Of a stretch of DNA of 64,000 bases, positions 1 to 9,409 are shown in pieces (position 1 is the stretch's first letter; every line of letters starts with the position of its first letter). The notes beneath the pieces were generated by a model that saw only the letters and a list, made by a program, of their open reading frames with translations, did not search any database and was not told the DNA's origin. The position numbers and the translations under genes were made by a program. The stretch is from Rhodoplanes sp049284695 (GTDB taxonomy: Bacteria; Pseudomonadota; Alphaproteobacteria; Rhizobiales; Xanthobacteraceae): assembly GCA_049284695.1 (NCBI GenBank), contig JBAPYK010000024.1, forward strand, positions 13,094 to 77,093, read 5' to 3'.

Positions 1-24
1 ATCTTCATCGACCAGCAAGGCAGA

Positions 25-2232
25 GTGGGCATGGCCCGGCGGAAAACCGACGATAGCGTCCTTCGGATTGTTTCGGGTCGGCATGGCGATCCATTCTCGT
101 TTCTCGGCATGCATCGGACAGGCAAAGGGGCGCTGGTCGTTCGGACGTTTCAGCCGGGGGCCCGTCGTGTGCACGTGACCCGCGTCGGGGCGCGCGAGAT
201 TGTCTCGGAACTTAAACTCGTCCACCCGGAGGGCGTGTTCGAGGGTGAGATCGAGTCGCCGGGCGGCCCGTTTTCGTACCGCCTGTTGATCCAGTATGGC
301 GACGCCGAATGCTTGATCGACGACCCCTACCGGTTTCCGCCGATCCTGGGCGAGATCGACGTGCACCTGATCGCCGAGGGCCGGCACCTGCGCCTCGATG
401 AAAAGCTGGGCGCACATCCGATGACAATCGACGGCGTCACCGGCGTCGGTTTCGCGGTGTGGGCGCCGAACGCTGAGCGGGTCAGCGTCGTTGGCGACTT
501 CAACGAATGGGACGGACGGCGGCATCCCATGCGTCTCCGGAGGGAATGCGGCGTCTGGGAGATTTTCATGCCCGGCATCGAGGCGGGCGCGCTCTACAAG
601 TATGAAATCCTTGCCAAGAACGGCGCGTTGATGGCGCTCAAGACCGATCCGTTCGCGTTCTTTTGTGAGCAGGCGCCGGGAACAGCCGGGATCGTGTACG
701 ACCTCGGACGCTATCGATGGAACGACGCTGCGTGGATGGCGGGCCGCGGAGGTGCGATCAGCACCGATGTGCCGGTTTCCATTTATGAAGTGCACCTCGG
801 ATCCTGGCGGCGTAGCGTCGAGGAGGGACGCCGATATCTGACCTATGCTGAACTCGCCGAGACCCTGCTCCCGTACGTCAAGGAAATGGGCTTCACGCAT
901 ATCGAGGTGCTGCCCATTTCGGAGCATCCGTTTGACGGTTCATGGGGCTACCAGCCGCTGGGTCTGTTCGCGCCGACCAGCCGTTTCGGCCGGCCGGACG
1001 AGTTCCGCAATTTCGTTGATCGCTGTCATCAGGCCGGCATCGGCGTGATTAACGACTGGGTGCCGGGCCACTTCCCAAAGGACCAACAAGGTCTCGGCTG
1101 GTTCGACGGCACCAACCTGTACGAGCACGCGGATCCCCGGCAGGGCAGCCACATGGACTGGGGCACGCTGATCTACAACTATGGGCGCAACGAGGTCGCG
1201 GACTACCTGCTCAATAATGCCCTGTTCTGGTTCGATGAGTATCACCTCGACGGGCTAAGGGTCGACGCCGTCGCCTCAATGCTTTATCTCGATTACAGCC
1301 GCGCCGATGGCGAATGGATCCCCAACGAATTTGGTGGAAACGAGAACCTGGACGCCATCGCGTTCCTGCGGCGAGTCAACAAACATCTCTACAAGCAATT
1401 TCCCGGTATCGCGACGATTGCGGAGGAGTCCACGTCCTGGCCAATGGTCTCGCGGCCCGTCTACCTTGGCGGCCTTGGCTTCGGCTACAAATGGAATATG
1501 GGCTGGATGCACGATACGCTCTCGTACATCAGCCGCGATCCGCTCTATCGAAAATACCATCACGACCAGCTGACCCTAAGCCTGAGATACGCATTCGCCG
1601 AGAACTTCATTCTGCCGATCAGTCACGACGAGGTGGTCCACGGCAAGGGCTCGCTGCTTGCGAAGATGCCCGGCGACCGATGGCGAAAGTTCGCGAACCT
1701 GCGAACGTATTTGGCTTTCATGTTTACACATCCAGGCAAGAAACTACTGTTCATGGGCTGCGAATTCGGTCAGCAGGCCGAATGGAATCACGATGCAAGC
1801 CTTGACTGGCATCTGCTTGCCGATTCGCTCCATGCGGGAATACAGCGGCTCGTACGCGATTTGAATGCGATGTACCGGCAGGTGACGGCGTTGCACGAAC
1901 GCGATTGCGAGCCGTCCGGATTCGAATGGATCGACTGCACGGACTGGGAGAAAAGCATCATCTGTTTCCTCCGCAGGGGGCGCGCGGCCGACGATGTCGC
2001 GGTCGTCGTCTGCAATTTCACCCCGGAAGTCCGCGACGGATACCGCGTGGGGGTCCCGAAGGGAGGCCTCTACTTGGAGCGGTTGAATACGGACGCTGAC
2101 ATGTACGGCGGCAGTAACGTCGGCAACGCTGGCGCTGTCATGGCAGCCGACACGCCCTGCCATGGCAGGCCCTTCTCTTTAACCCTCACCCTGCCGCCGC
2201 TGGCCACGCTCGTCTTCATCCCACAGCCATAA
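25..2232 (+). CDS. glgB: 1,4-alpha-glucan branching enzyme
   Basis: Cytoplasmic GH13 enzyme that makes alpha-1,6 branches in glycogen (EC 2.4.1.18). At 735 residues it has the usual length for the family. An N-terminal CBM48-like region is followed by the TIM barrel. The three catalytic carboxylates are visible: Asp in GLRVDAV near residue 414, Glu in IAEEST near 467 and Asp in SHDEV near 535, and the C-terminal beta domain is complete. The frame opens at GTG (25) and an ATG lies two codons later at 31, so either may be used. The window begins only 24 bases upstream, so its operon context (often treS, glgE or other glg genes) cannot be seen. Downstream is a gap before a gene on the other strand. 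Family assignment is firm. Confidence 0.96.
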   Translation: MGMARRKTDDSVLRIVSGRHGDPFSFLGMHRTGKGALVVRTFQPGARRVHVTRVGAREIVSELKLVHPEGVFEGEIESPGGPFSYRLLIQYGDAECLIDDPYRFPPILGEIDVHLIAEGRHLRLDEKLGAHPMTIDGVTGVGFAVWAPNAERVSVVGDFNEWDGRRHPMRLRRECGVWEIFMPGIEAGALYKYEILAKNGALMALKTDPFAFFCEQAPGTAGIVYDLGRYRWNDAAWMAGRGGAISTDVPVSIYEVHLGSWRRSVEEGRRYLTYAELAETLLPYVKEMGFTHIEVLPISEHPFDGSWGYQPLGLFAPTSRFGRPDEFRNFVDRCHQAGIGVINDWVPGHFPKDQQGLGWFDGTNLYEHADPRQGSHMDWGTLIYNYGRNEVADYLLNNALFWFDEYHLDGLRVDAVASMLYLDYSRADGEWIPNEFGGNENLDAIAFLRRVNKHLYKQFPGIATIAEESTSWPMVSRPVYLGGLGFGYKWNMGWMHDTLSYISRDPLYRKYHHDQLTLSLRYAFAENFILPISHDEVVHGKGSLLAKMPGDRWRKFANLRTYLAFMFTHPGKKLLFMGCEFGQQAEWNHDASLDWHLLADSLHAGIQRLVRDLNAMYRQVTALHERDCEPSGFEWIDCTDWEKSIICFLRRGRAADDVAVVVCNFTPEVRDGYRVGVPKGGLYLERLNTDADMYGGSNVGNAGAVMAADTPCHGRPFSLTLTLPPLATLVFIPQP

Positions 2233-2472
2233 TGGTAAGGCGCGGAGAGAGAGAGACGGTGCCCATTTCTTCTTGTAGATCGGCGATTTAGGGGCGGCGA
2301 GGCTACGATGCGTACTACCGCATTAAGACGTTGCCCGTCAGTTTCGATGAAGCTGCGCGGTGGACCGTCGGCGCCCTCAAGAGGAGGCTTTGGCTCAAGG
2401 CGATCGATGTCAAACAGCCGCCCACAGACATTGCAGCTCGAAGACAGGACCCGACTTTGCCGCAAAAACGCA

Positions 2473-2859
2473 TCACCGGCACGCTTTGTCGAGGGATACG
2501 CGCAGTCGGCTGATCGATCGGTCGAGCGTATCGAGAGCATTCGACCGACCGGCTGCCTGCTCGCCCATACATGCCGAGACGGCGATCCGATACGACTTAA
2601 AAACCCCCAGCGCCTCTGCCGCAGCCGCGCAAGATCGGGCAATCAATTCAATCCGCGTCTTGTCGTCCCGGACGTCGCTGACGGCTTCCCGCAAATTCGC
2701 CACCGTCGATTCAACCTCGCGGTTCGCCCGGTCGGACAACGTTTTAAATTCCTCCAGAATGGTCTGGCAGGGATCGGCGCGCGCGACGTCGACCAAGGCG
2801 AGGAGTGCAACGACAAAGCCGCAAAAAGCCAATGGCGCCCGACGCATGTCGACCCTCAT
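2473..2859 (-). CDS. small secreted protein of unknown function
   Basis: This 128-residue protein is not one I recognise. Residues 1-28 form a clear Sec signal peptide: basic MRVDMRR start, hydrophobic core and an ARA-like cleavage site before DPCQT. The mature part is about 100 residues, mostly predicted helical and polar, with four cysteines (in PCQT, RSCAA, SACMG and DKACR), so two disulfides are possible in the periplasm. A second ATG four codons in is an alternative start. It stands alone between glgB and an IS remnant. Codon use matches the surrounding genome. It is a genuine-looking gene because the signal peptide and GC3 pattern agree, but its function is open. Confidence 0.6.
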   Translation of the reverse strand: MRVDMRRAPLAFCGFVVALLALVDVARADPCQTILEEFKTLSDRANREVESTVANLREAVSDVRDDKTRIELIARSCAAAAEALGVFKSYRIAVSACMGEQAAGRSNALDTLDRSISRLRVSLDKACR

Positions 2860-3254
2860 ACGATTCTCGTGATCCGCCGCGTGGCTAGACGAAGGTCGGA
2901 ACTCGCATCCGGCGCCGTGAGGGCAGGAAGCGCTGGCAGTTTGCGCTGGGACGGCTCAGGAAACAAGCCGGGTCGTTTAGTAGTTCGACGGACAATCCTT
3001 GGTTCGCCTCGGTGGAGATTTTTGCCCTGGTGATGGCGAGCTAAGATCTGGTGATGCGGAGAGGAGGGCGCAGCTGAAGATCCAGGGACGCTCCGGCGAG
3101 GGATGAACTGCCGCGATCTCACCGACTTCCGCCGCCAGTCTGAAGGCGATTGAGATTGCGTTCCTCCAGCTCAAAAATCGATCAGGATTATTTCGCCGAC
3201 GTCCAACGCGCGAGCTGTTCGGCGAGGAGCGAGCCTGTGCCCGATACGCCGGTC

Positions 3255-3445
3255 ACGCAGTTTTGCGCGGCCGGTCGGGTGGTCTCCAGTTTCAAGGTCA
3301 GATGCATGCGTTCATGGCGGCCGTTCTGCTGCGGTTGGCCGGGCTTGATGCGCTCGATCTCATGCCGAGTCCGAGCCACCAGCCCGACAGTCGCGACAGC
3401 CCGAACAGGGCATTGGGACTGGCGAAGGGAACGCCATTCGAACGC
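3255..3445 (-). pseudogene. IS481-family transposase remnant, frameshifted
   Basis: Reading the minus strand, one frame gives SNGVPFASPNALFGLSRLS followed by WWLGLG. After a one-base frame change near 3360, the next frame gives IERIKPGQPQQNGRHERMH followed by LTLKLETTRP. Together these reproduce the DDE-domain segment typical of IS481/IS3-type integrases, where NG.PFAS, LS.WW..LGI..ERI.PG and P.QNG.HERMH lie in this order. The frameshift and the loss of both ends show a dead fragment of roughly 60 residues. No inverted terminal repeats or target duplication are visible. It lies upstream of the ABC transporter operon. Confidence 0.7.
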
Positions 3446-3632
3446 GCTCGCGACGTTTCGCTCGGCATATTTCGAGAATTTTATCGCTCAGTGCCGAGCC
3501 CCCCATGGCATTTTCGGGAACGCTGCGTCTGCGGCGGAACAGGGCTGTGTCCCAAACTTCGGTGATCCGCCCACGCTTCGGTGAACGGAGTCCACGTTTC
3601 GCGGCAGAGTGTGCCGGAAGGCTCAAGTCAAA

Positions 3633-3653
3633 TATGCCTATATGTTAGGCATA
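3633..3653. promoter_or_regulatory. 21-bp palindrome, possible operator
   Basis: Perfect 8-bp arms TATGCCTA and TAGGCATA separated by 5 bases. It lies in an AT-rich stretch about 190 bases upstream of the solute-binding protein start, with a further GCATA...TATGC arrangement just downstream. Size and symmetry suit a dimeric regulator such as the GntR/FCD protein encoded at the end of the same operon. The assignment to that regulator is inference. Confidence 0.4.
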
Positions 3654-3845
3654 GCATAGTTAATTGTATGCAATAGCCATTCACAGAAATGTTTGAACGG
3701 CGATGCCAGCCACTGTCGCCTGAGCAAGAAAAGGCAATCCTTTCAAGCATTCGGTTTGGACGAGTGACAGTCTCCCGCGCTTGGCATGGACTTTGCGGCA
3801 TCCGTCGAGGCTCCCGGTTTCCAAGCGTGCATGGAGGCTCTTCGG

Positions 3846-5465
3846 ATGAAGCGTCGTGACTTCCTCAAATCGATGACTGCTGTCGCGGCCGGCAGCGTCT
3901 TGTCTGCGCCGGCCGTGTGGTCGCCGGCCAAAGCACAGTCCCGCAAGGAAACGCTGCTGCTGGTCACCGAGAACGGGCCGAACAATCTCGATATTCACGG
4001 GGTCGGCACCAACCGGCCCGGCTATGAAGCGTCGTGGAATTGCTACGACCGGCTATTGTCGCACGCCAAAAAGACGCTGCCCGACGGCAGCGCGAGCTAT
4101 GACCGTGACAAGCTGACGCCCGAGCTTGCCGAAGATTGGACGACCGGCGACATGTCGGCGACGTTCAAACTGCGTAAGGACGCTACTTTCCACGACGACA
4201 CGCCGGTTACGGCGAAGGACGTCAAGTGGTCGTTCGATCGTGCGGTCACCGTCGGCGGCTTCCCGACCGTGCAGATGAAGGCGGGCTCGCTGGAGAAGCC
4301 GGAACAATTCGTCGTCGTCGACGATCATACCTTCCGCATCGACTTCCTCCGCAAGGACCGGCTCACCATGCCCGACCTCGCGGTTATCGTGCCGGGAATC
4401 TACAACTCCGCTTTGATAAAAAAGAACGCGAGTGAAAAAGACCCCTGGGGCCTCGAATACACCAAGAGCAACAGCGCCGGCAGCGGCGCCTACCGCGTGG
4501 CGAGTTGGAAGCCGGGCGTCGAAGTCGTTTATGAGCGCTTCGAAAATTGGAAGGGCGGCCCGCTGCCCAAGCTCAAACGCATCGTCTGGCGCACCATCCC
4601 GTCGGCCGGCAATCGCCGCGCCCTGATGGAGCGCGGCGACGCCGACGTTTCATTCGACCTGCCGGCCAAGGATTTCGCCGAGCTCAGGTCCGAAGGAAAG
4701 GTCAACGTGGTGTCGACCCCGATCGGCAACGGCATCTACTACCTCGGCATGAACGTGAAAAATCCGCCGTTCGACAACGAAAAGCTGCGGCAGGCGGTCG
4801 CCTATGCGGTGCCGTATCAAAAGATCATGGACGCCGCGATGTTCAAGCTCGCCAAGCCGATGTTCGGCGCCGCCAGCAATCAGGCCCAATCGCTCGAATG
4901 GCCGCAGCCGCACGGCTACGACACCGATCTCAACAAAGCCAAGGCGCTGATGGCGGAGGCCGGTTTCGGCGAAGGGATCGACACGACGCTGTCGTTCGAT
5001 CTGGGACAGGGCGTCGTCAGCGAGCCGATCGCCATCCTGATCCAGGAGAATCTCAAGCAGATCGGCATCAACGCGACCATCAACAAGGTGCCGGGCGCCA
5101 ACTGGCGCAGCGAGATGGCAAAGAAATCGCTGCCGATGATGGTCAACTTCTTTTCTGGCTGGCTCGATTATCCCGAGTACTTCTTCTTCTGGTGCTACCA
5201 CGGCCAGAACGCGATCTTCAACACGATGAGCTACGTCGATCCCGACATGACCGCGATGATCGACGGCGCGCGCAAAGCCGCCGGCGAGGGCGACTGGAAG
5301 ACCTATGACAAGGACGTCAAGGGCTTCATCACCAAGGCGTTCAACGAGGTCCCGCGTATCCCGTTGTTCCAGCCCTATCTCAACGTCGCGCTGCAGAAGA
5401 ATATCGGCGGATATTGTTATTGGTTCCATCGCCAGCTCGACTATCGCTCGCTCAGCAAGGCGTAA
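3846..5465 (+). CDS. ABC transporter substrate-binding protein, family 5 (DppA/OppA-like)
   Basis: Periplasmic binding protein of the peptide/nickel class, 539 residues. The frame is open upstream to 3786, but ATG at 3846 starts MKRRDFLKSM, a twin-arginine leader (RRDFLK) with a hydrophobic stretch and cleavage near AKAQS, so this start is preferred. The mature part carries the SBP_bac_5 pattern, including a LAEDW...FKLRKDATFHDD segment after the N-terminal lobe. It is the first gene of an operon with two permeases, a double ATPase and ureide amidohydrolase genes. This suggests the ligand is a small amide such as a ureide, biuret-like compound or peptide-like nitrogen source rather than a plain dipeptide. 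That ligand is inferred only from context. Confidence 0.92.
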   Translation: MKRRDFLKSMTAVAAGSVLSAPAVWSPAKAQSRKETLLLVTENGPNNLDIHGVGTNRPGYEASWNCYDRLLSHAKKTLPDGSASYDRDKLTPELAEDWTTGDMSATFKLRKDATFHDDTPVTAKDVKWSFDRAVTVGGFPTVQMKAGSLEKPEQFVVVDDHTFRIDFLRKDRLTMPDLAVIVPGIYNSALIKKNASEKDPWGLEYTKSNSAGSGAYRVASWKPGVEVVYERFENWKGGPLPKLKRIVWRTIPSAGNRRALMERGDADVSFDLPAKDFAELRSEGKVNVVSTPIGNGIYYLGMNVKNPPFDNEKLRQAVAYAVPYQKIMDAAMFKLAKPMFGAASNQAQSLEWPQPHGYDTDLNKAKALMAEAGFGEGIDTTLSFDLGQGVVSEPIAILIQENLKQIGINATINKVPGANWRSEMAKKSLPMMVNFFSGWLDYPEYFFFWCYHGQNAIFNTMSYVDPDMTAMIDGARKAAGEGDWKTYDKDVKGFITKAFNEVPRIPLFQPYLNVALQKNIGGYCYWFHRQLDYRSLSKA

Positions 5466-5476
5466 GTTTCGCCCGA

Positions 5477-5509
5477 CGAATAGACGGGGCTTGTCGGCCC
5501 GCCTATTCG
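5477..5509 (+). repeat. stem-loop between binding-protein and permease genes
   Basis: Inverted repeat with a 7-bp outer stem (CGAATAG pairing with CTATTCG), one mismatch and a 4-bp GC inner stem around a short loop. It sits in the 63-base gap between the binding protein and the first permease. Such hairpins commonly protect the binding-protein mRNA and reduce readthrough, which would give more binding protein than membrane components. There is no T-run, so it is not a simple terminator. Confidence 0.55.
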
Positions 5510-5528
5510 CCATCGCGGAGAGAGATGG

Positions 5529-6542
5529 ATGCTCCAGACCATCGGCAGGCGATTGTTGACGGTGATCCCGACATTGATCGGGGTCATCGTCGTCACCTTC
5601 CTGCTCACGCGCGTCTTGCCGGGAGACCCTGCCGTATACTTTGCCGGTCCCGCCGCGACGCCGCAATCAATCGAGGAAATCCGCAAGAAACTGGGCTTCG
5701 ATCGCCCGCTGCCGGAGCAGTTCGTCTACTACGTCAGCGACCTTGCCAAGGGCAATCTCGGCAATTCGCTCTCGACCGGCCAGTTCGTAGTCGAGGAGAT
5801 CGCGACGCGCCTGCCGGCTTCTGCCGAGTTGACCTTGTTCGGCCTCTTCGTGGCGATTGTGATCGCCGTGCCGCTTGGCATCCTTGCCGCGGTGAAACAA
5901 GGCTCGATCATCGATCATGCCTGCCGGGTGATCGCGACCGTCGGCGTGTCGCTGCCGGTGTTCTTCACCGGGCTGCTGCTCGTCTATGTGTTCTATTTTT
6001 TGCTCGGCTGGGCGCCGGCGCCGATCGGCCGCCTGGACATTTTCTATTCCACGCCTGACCGTGTGACCGGGTTCTATCTGATCGACAGTCTGCTCGCCGG
6101 CGATGTGGAGACGTTCCGCGCCGCGCTTGCTCAGCTCATCCTGCCGGTCGTGACGCTGGCGATTTTCTCGATCGCGCCGATCGCGCGCATGACCCGCGCC
6201 GCCATGCTGTCGGCTTTGTCGTCGGAATTCGTGCGCACGGCGCGCGCAAGCGGGCTCTCGCCTTATCGCGTGGTCATTACTTATGCATTCCGCAACGCCA
6301 TGCTCCCGGTGATCACCACCTTTGGCATGGTGTTCTCTTTCCTGCTCGGCGCCAATGTCCTCGTGGAGAAGGTGTTCGCCTGGCCCGGCATCGGTTCCTA
6401 CGCGGTCGAAGCGCTGATCGCGTCGGACTACGCGCCGGTGCAGGGCTTCGTGCTCACGATGGCTATCCTCTACGTCATGTTGAACCTGGCGATCGATCTG
6501 CTCTACGGCGTGATCGATCCACGCGTGAGGCTGGAAGGATGA
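5529..6542 (+). CDS. ABC transporter permease, DppB/OppB type
   Basis: Inner-membrane permease of 337 residues, the usual length for the DppB family. The N-terminus (MLQTIGRRLLTVIPTLIGV) is the typical first membrane helix, followed by the periplasmic domain and five further hydrophobic segments. The cytoplasmic coupling loop around residues 235-265 (ARASGLSPYRVVITYAFRNA) is the family EAA-like motif that contacts the ATPase. GAGAG just before the ATG is a good ribosome site. Its stop overlaps the next gene by 4 bases (ATGA), so the two permeases are translationally coupled. Confidence 0.95.
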   Translation: MLQTIGRRLLTVIPTLIGVIVVTFLLTRVLPGDPAVYFAGPAATPQSIEEIRKKLGFDRPLPEQFVYYVSDLAKGNLGNSLSTGQFVVEEIATRLPASAELTLFGLFVAIVIAVPLGILAAVKQGSIIDHACRVIATVGVSLPVFFTGLLLVYVFYFLLGWAPAPIGRLDIFYSTPDRVTGFYLIDSLLAGDVETFRAALAQLILPVVTLAIFSIAPIARMTRAAMLSALSSEFVRTARASGLSPYRVVITYAFRNAMLPVITTFGMVFSFLLGANVLVEKVFAWPGIGSYAVEALIASDYAPVQGFVLTMAILYVMLNLAIDLLYGVIDPRVRLEG

Positions 6543-7492
6543 ACCAGGCCGTATCGCCGGAAAAGGTCGCGCCTGCGGCGGAAGTTGCGGCTGCTGCTAT
6601 AGCGGCCGCGACTGTGCAGGCGGAAACGAAAGCGGCGTCGCCGGCGCCGCAGCCTTCGATCTTTCACCATGCGCGCTACGTCATCAGCGAGAACCCAGTC
6701 ACCGGGCTGGCCTTCGCGATTTTCCTGCTCATCGTCATCTGCGCGGTGTTTGGTCCGTGGATCGTGCCTTATGACCCGCTTGCGAGCAATGAAGCGACGC
6801 TGGCGCCGCCTTCGGCGATCCACTGGTTCGGCACCGATCAACTCGGCCGCGATATTCTGAGCCGCGTCATCGTCGCGACCAGGCTCGATCTGGCGATTGC
6901 CGTCGCCTCGGTCGCGCTGGTGTTTCTGCTCGGCGGCGTGTCCGGCGTGGCCGCCGGGTTCTTCGGCGGCTGGATCGATCGGCTGGTCGGCCGCCTCGCG
7001 GACACCATCATGGCGTTCCCGCTGTTCGTGCTCGCGATGGGCATCGTCGCCGCGCTCGGCAATTCCGTAACCAATATCGTGCTGGCGACGGCGATCATCA
7101 ACTTTCCGCTTTACGCCCGGGTCGCGCGCGCGGAGGCGAACACGCGCCGCAACGCCGGCTATGTGCTGGCGGCGCGGCTGTCGGGCAACACCGAGATGCG
7201 CATCCTGCTCGCGCAGATCCTACCGAACGTCATGCCGATCATGGTGGTGCAGATGTCGCTCACCATGGGCTACGCCATCCTTAATGCCGCGGGTCTGTCC
7301 TTCATCGGCCTCGGCGTTCGCCCGCCGACGGCGGAGTGGGGGATCATGGTGGCGGAGGGAGCGGCCTTCATGGTATCCGGCGAATGGTGGATCGCCTTCT
7401 TTCCCGGCGCTGCGCTGGTGCTGGCCGTGTTCTGCTTCAACCTGCTCGGCGACGGGTTGCGCGACATCGTCGACCCGCAGCGGCGCACATGA
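6539..7492 (+). CDS. ABC transporter permease, DppC/OppC type
   Basis: Second inner-membrane permease, 317 residues. It begins with an unusual alanine-rich cytoplasmic extension of about 40 residues before the first membrane helix (GLAFAIFLLIVICAVFGPWI). The family signature PYDPLA..N near residue 78, the DQLGRDILSRVI segment near residue 100 and the coupling loop (AARLSGNTEMRILLAQILPN) are all present. It pairs with the upstream DppB-type subunit to form the translocation pore. The start overlaps the previous stop, and the ATPase gene follows after 10 bases. Confidence 0.95.
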   Translation: MNQAVSPEKVAPAAEVAAAAIAAATVQAETKAASPAPQPSIFHHARYVISENPVTGLAFAIFLLIVICAVFGPWIVPYDPLASNEATLAPPSAIHWFGTDQLGRDILSRVIVATRLDLAIAVASVALVFLLGGVSGVAAGFFGGWIDRLVGRLADTIMAFPLFVLAMGIVAALGNSVTNIVLATAIINFPLYARVARAEANTRRNAGYVLAARLSGNTEMRILLAQILPNVMPIMVVQMSLTMGYAILNAAGLSFIGLGVRPPTAEWGIMVAEGAAFMVSGEWWIAFFPGAALVLAVFCFNLLGDGLRDIVDPQRRT

Positions 7493-7502
7493 GACCCACG
7501 GC

Positions 7503-9206
7503 ATGACGGAACCGCTCCCGCTGCTTGACGTGCATGACCTCACGGTGGAGTTCGCCACTCGCCGCGGCATTGTGCGCGCGGTCGAGCAGGTGAACCTCAC
7601 GGTCGCCAGGGGCGAGACGGTCGGCATTGTCGGTGAGTCCGGCTCCGGCAAATCGGTTACCTCCTACGCCGTCATGCGGATTCTCGACCGCGCCGGGCGG
7701 ATCGCCGATGGCGCCATCAGGTTTTCCGGCGTCGATGTCCGCCACGCCTCCGAGAGCGCGATGCGCGACCTGCGCGGGCGCGAGATGTCGATGATCTTTC
7801 AGAACCCGCGCGCCGCGCTCAATCCGATCCGCAAGGTCGGCCATCAAATAGAGGACGTGCTGCTGCAACATGTGCAGGCGGCGCCCAGCGATGCGCGCGA
7901 AAAGGCGATCGCCATGCTCGATCAGGTGCGCATCGCGCGCCCCGAGGAGCGTTATCACGCCTATCCGTTCGAACTGTCCGGCGGTATGTGCCAGCGCGTG
8001 GTGATCGCGCTCGCGCTGGCCTGCCGGCCGCAGCTCCTGATCGCCGACGAGCCCACCACCGGCCTCGACGTTACGACCCAGAAGGCGGTCATGGAGCTCG
8101 TCGTCGAGCTGACGCGCGAGCGCGGCATGTCGACAATCTTGATAACCCATGATCTTGGGCTCGCCGCCGCCTATTGCGATCGCGTCGTGGTGATGCAGAA
8201 AGGCCGAGTCTTGGAGACGGCGCCGTCGACGGAGATATTCAAGGCGCCGGAGCATCCCTATACCCGCAAGCTCATGCGCGCGACTCCACGGATCGGCGTT
8301 ACCTTGCGCGATCTCTTGCCGCCGGACGCCGTTCTACCCGACAGCAAGCCAGCCGCCGCTGCGGCGCGCGAAGCCAATGAGCCGCTGCTCGTCGTGGATG
8401 ACCTCATCAAGGACTATCCGCGCAATGCGATGAGCCGCACCCTCGCCAGCCTGTTCCGCCGCCGCGACATAGCTGAGGATGCGGCGTTCCGCGCGGTCGA
8501 TGGCATCAGCTTCGACGTCAAGCGCGGCGAGAGCGTGGGGCTGGTCGGCGAGTCGGGCTGCGGCAAGTCGACGACCTCGACGATGGTGATGCGTCTACTC
8601 GATAAGACCGGCGGGACGATCACGTTCGACGGACAGGACATCGGCGTGGTGCCGGCCAAGGATTTCGCGCGTTCGCCGCTGCGCGGCCGCATCCAGATGG
8701 TGTTTCAGGACCCGACCGACAGTCTCAATCCGCGCTTCACCGCCGCGCGCGCGATCGCCGACCCGATCTTGCGGCTCGGCACGGCGCGCGGCGCCCGGGC
8801 GGTGCGAGCGCGCTGCGAAGAGCTGGCGCATCAAGTTGGGCTGCCCGTTGAGCTGCTCGATCGTTTTCCTCACCAGCTTTCCGGCGGACAGAAGGCGCGC
8901 GTCGGAATCGCTCGCGCGATCGCGCTCGGTCCCGAGCTGCTGATCCTCGATGAACCGACCGCAGCGCTCGACGTATCGGTGCAGGCGATCGTGCTCAACC
9001 TGTTGCAGGACCTCAAGACCGCGCTCGGCATGAGCTACCTGTTCGTATCGCACGACCTCAACGTGGTGCGCCTGCTGTGCGACCGCGTCATCGTCATGCG
9101 CGCGGGCAAAATCGTCGAGCAGGGGTCGACGACGCAAGTGCTCAATGCGCCGCAAAGCGATTATACGCGCGAACTTCTGACCGCTATCCCGCATCCGCCG
9201 CTCTAA
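7503..9206 (+). CDS. ABC transporter ATPase, fused DppD-DppF type
   Basis: Cytoplasmic ATPase of 567 residues carrying two nucleotide-binding domains in one chain. Domain 1 has Walker A GESGSGKS near residue 45, signature LSGGMCQR and Walker B LLIADEPTT. Domain 2 has Walker A GESGCGKS near 345, signature LSGGQKAR and Walker B LLILDEPTA. Each half ends in the oligopeptide-ABC C-terminal extension. The frame is open far upstream, but ATG at 7503 just after the permease stop gives a sensible N-terminus (MTEPLPLLDVHDL). The fusion replaces the separate DppD and DppF subunits and completes the transporter. Confidence 0.95.
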   Translation: MTEPLPLLDVHDLTVEFATRRGIVRAVEQVNLTVARGETVGIVGESGSGKSVTSYAVMRILDRAGRIADGAIRFSGVDVRHASESAMRDLRGREMSMIFQNPRAALNPIRKVGHQIEDVLLQHVQAAPSDAREKAIAMLDQVRIARPEERYHAYPFELSGGMCQRVVIALALACRPQLLIADEPTTGLDVTTQKAVMELVVELTRERGMSTILITHDLGLAAAYCDRVVVMQKGRVLETAPSTEIFKAPEHPYTRKLMRATPRIGVTLRDLLPPDAVLPDSKPAAAAAREANEPLLVVDDLIKDYPRNAMSRTLASLFRRRDIAEDAAFRAVDGISFDVKRGESVGLVGESGCGKSTTSTMVMRLLDKTGGTITFDGQDIGVVPAKDFARSPLRGRIQMVFQDPTDSLNPRFTAARAIADPILRLGTARGARAVRARCEELAHQVGLPVELLDRFPHQLSGGQKARVGIARAIALGPELLILDEPTAALDVSVQAIVLNLLQDLKTALGMSYLFVSHDLNVVRLLCDRVIVMRAGKIVEQGSTTQVLNAPQSDYTRELLTAIPHPPL

Positions 9207-9220
9207 CCTTGACCATTCTC

Positions 9221-9406
9221 ATGATGACATCCGCCACGCTCGATGCTTATCTCGACGGCGCAGCCCATGCGCTTCGGCTGCCGATTGATCCGGCCTGGCG
9301 CCCGGCGGTCAAAGCCAATCTCGAGACGCTTCTCGCTCTTGCCGAACTCGTTGACGCTTTCCCGCTTCACGACGAGCTCGCGCCGGCGCCAGTGTTTCGG
9401 GCCTAG
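9221..9406 (+). CDS. atzG: AtzG/HpxX-like small subunit (DUF4089)
   Basis: A 61-residue protein matching the DUF4089 pattern (LDAYLDGAAHALRLPID, then WRPAVKANLETLLALAELV and a short proline-rich end). In characterised cyanuric-acid degraders AtzG binds the amidohydrolase AtzE and is needed for its folding; in Klebsiella the equivalent HpxX sits next to HpxY. Here it lies 3 bases upstream of an AtzE-like gene, the diagnostic arrangement. Two consecutive ATGs (9221 and 9224) can both serve as start. No catalytic residues are expected. Confidence 0.85.
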   Translation: MMTSATLDAYLDGAAHALRLPIDPAWRPAVKANLETLLALAELVDAFPLHDELAPAPVFRA

Positions 9407-9409
9407 CGC

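Larger units (their letters stand above)
2860..3845. other. intergenic region with IS remnant and operator
   Basis: About 1 kb without an intact gene. It holds a broken IS481-type transposase piece at 3255-3445 and an 8-bp-arm palindrome at 3633-3653, both listed separately. The part just upstream of the solute-binding protein gene is AT-richer (3630-3680) and probably contains its promoter. I see nothing else convincing in 2860-3250; open frames there are poor in coding character. Confidence 0.5.

Noticed and set aside
2308..3033. 241-codon plus-strand frame over the small secreted protein
   Set aside because: The opposite strand has a signal peptide and better codon bias; this frame is Arg/Ser-rich with no motif.
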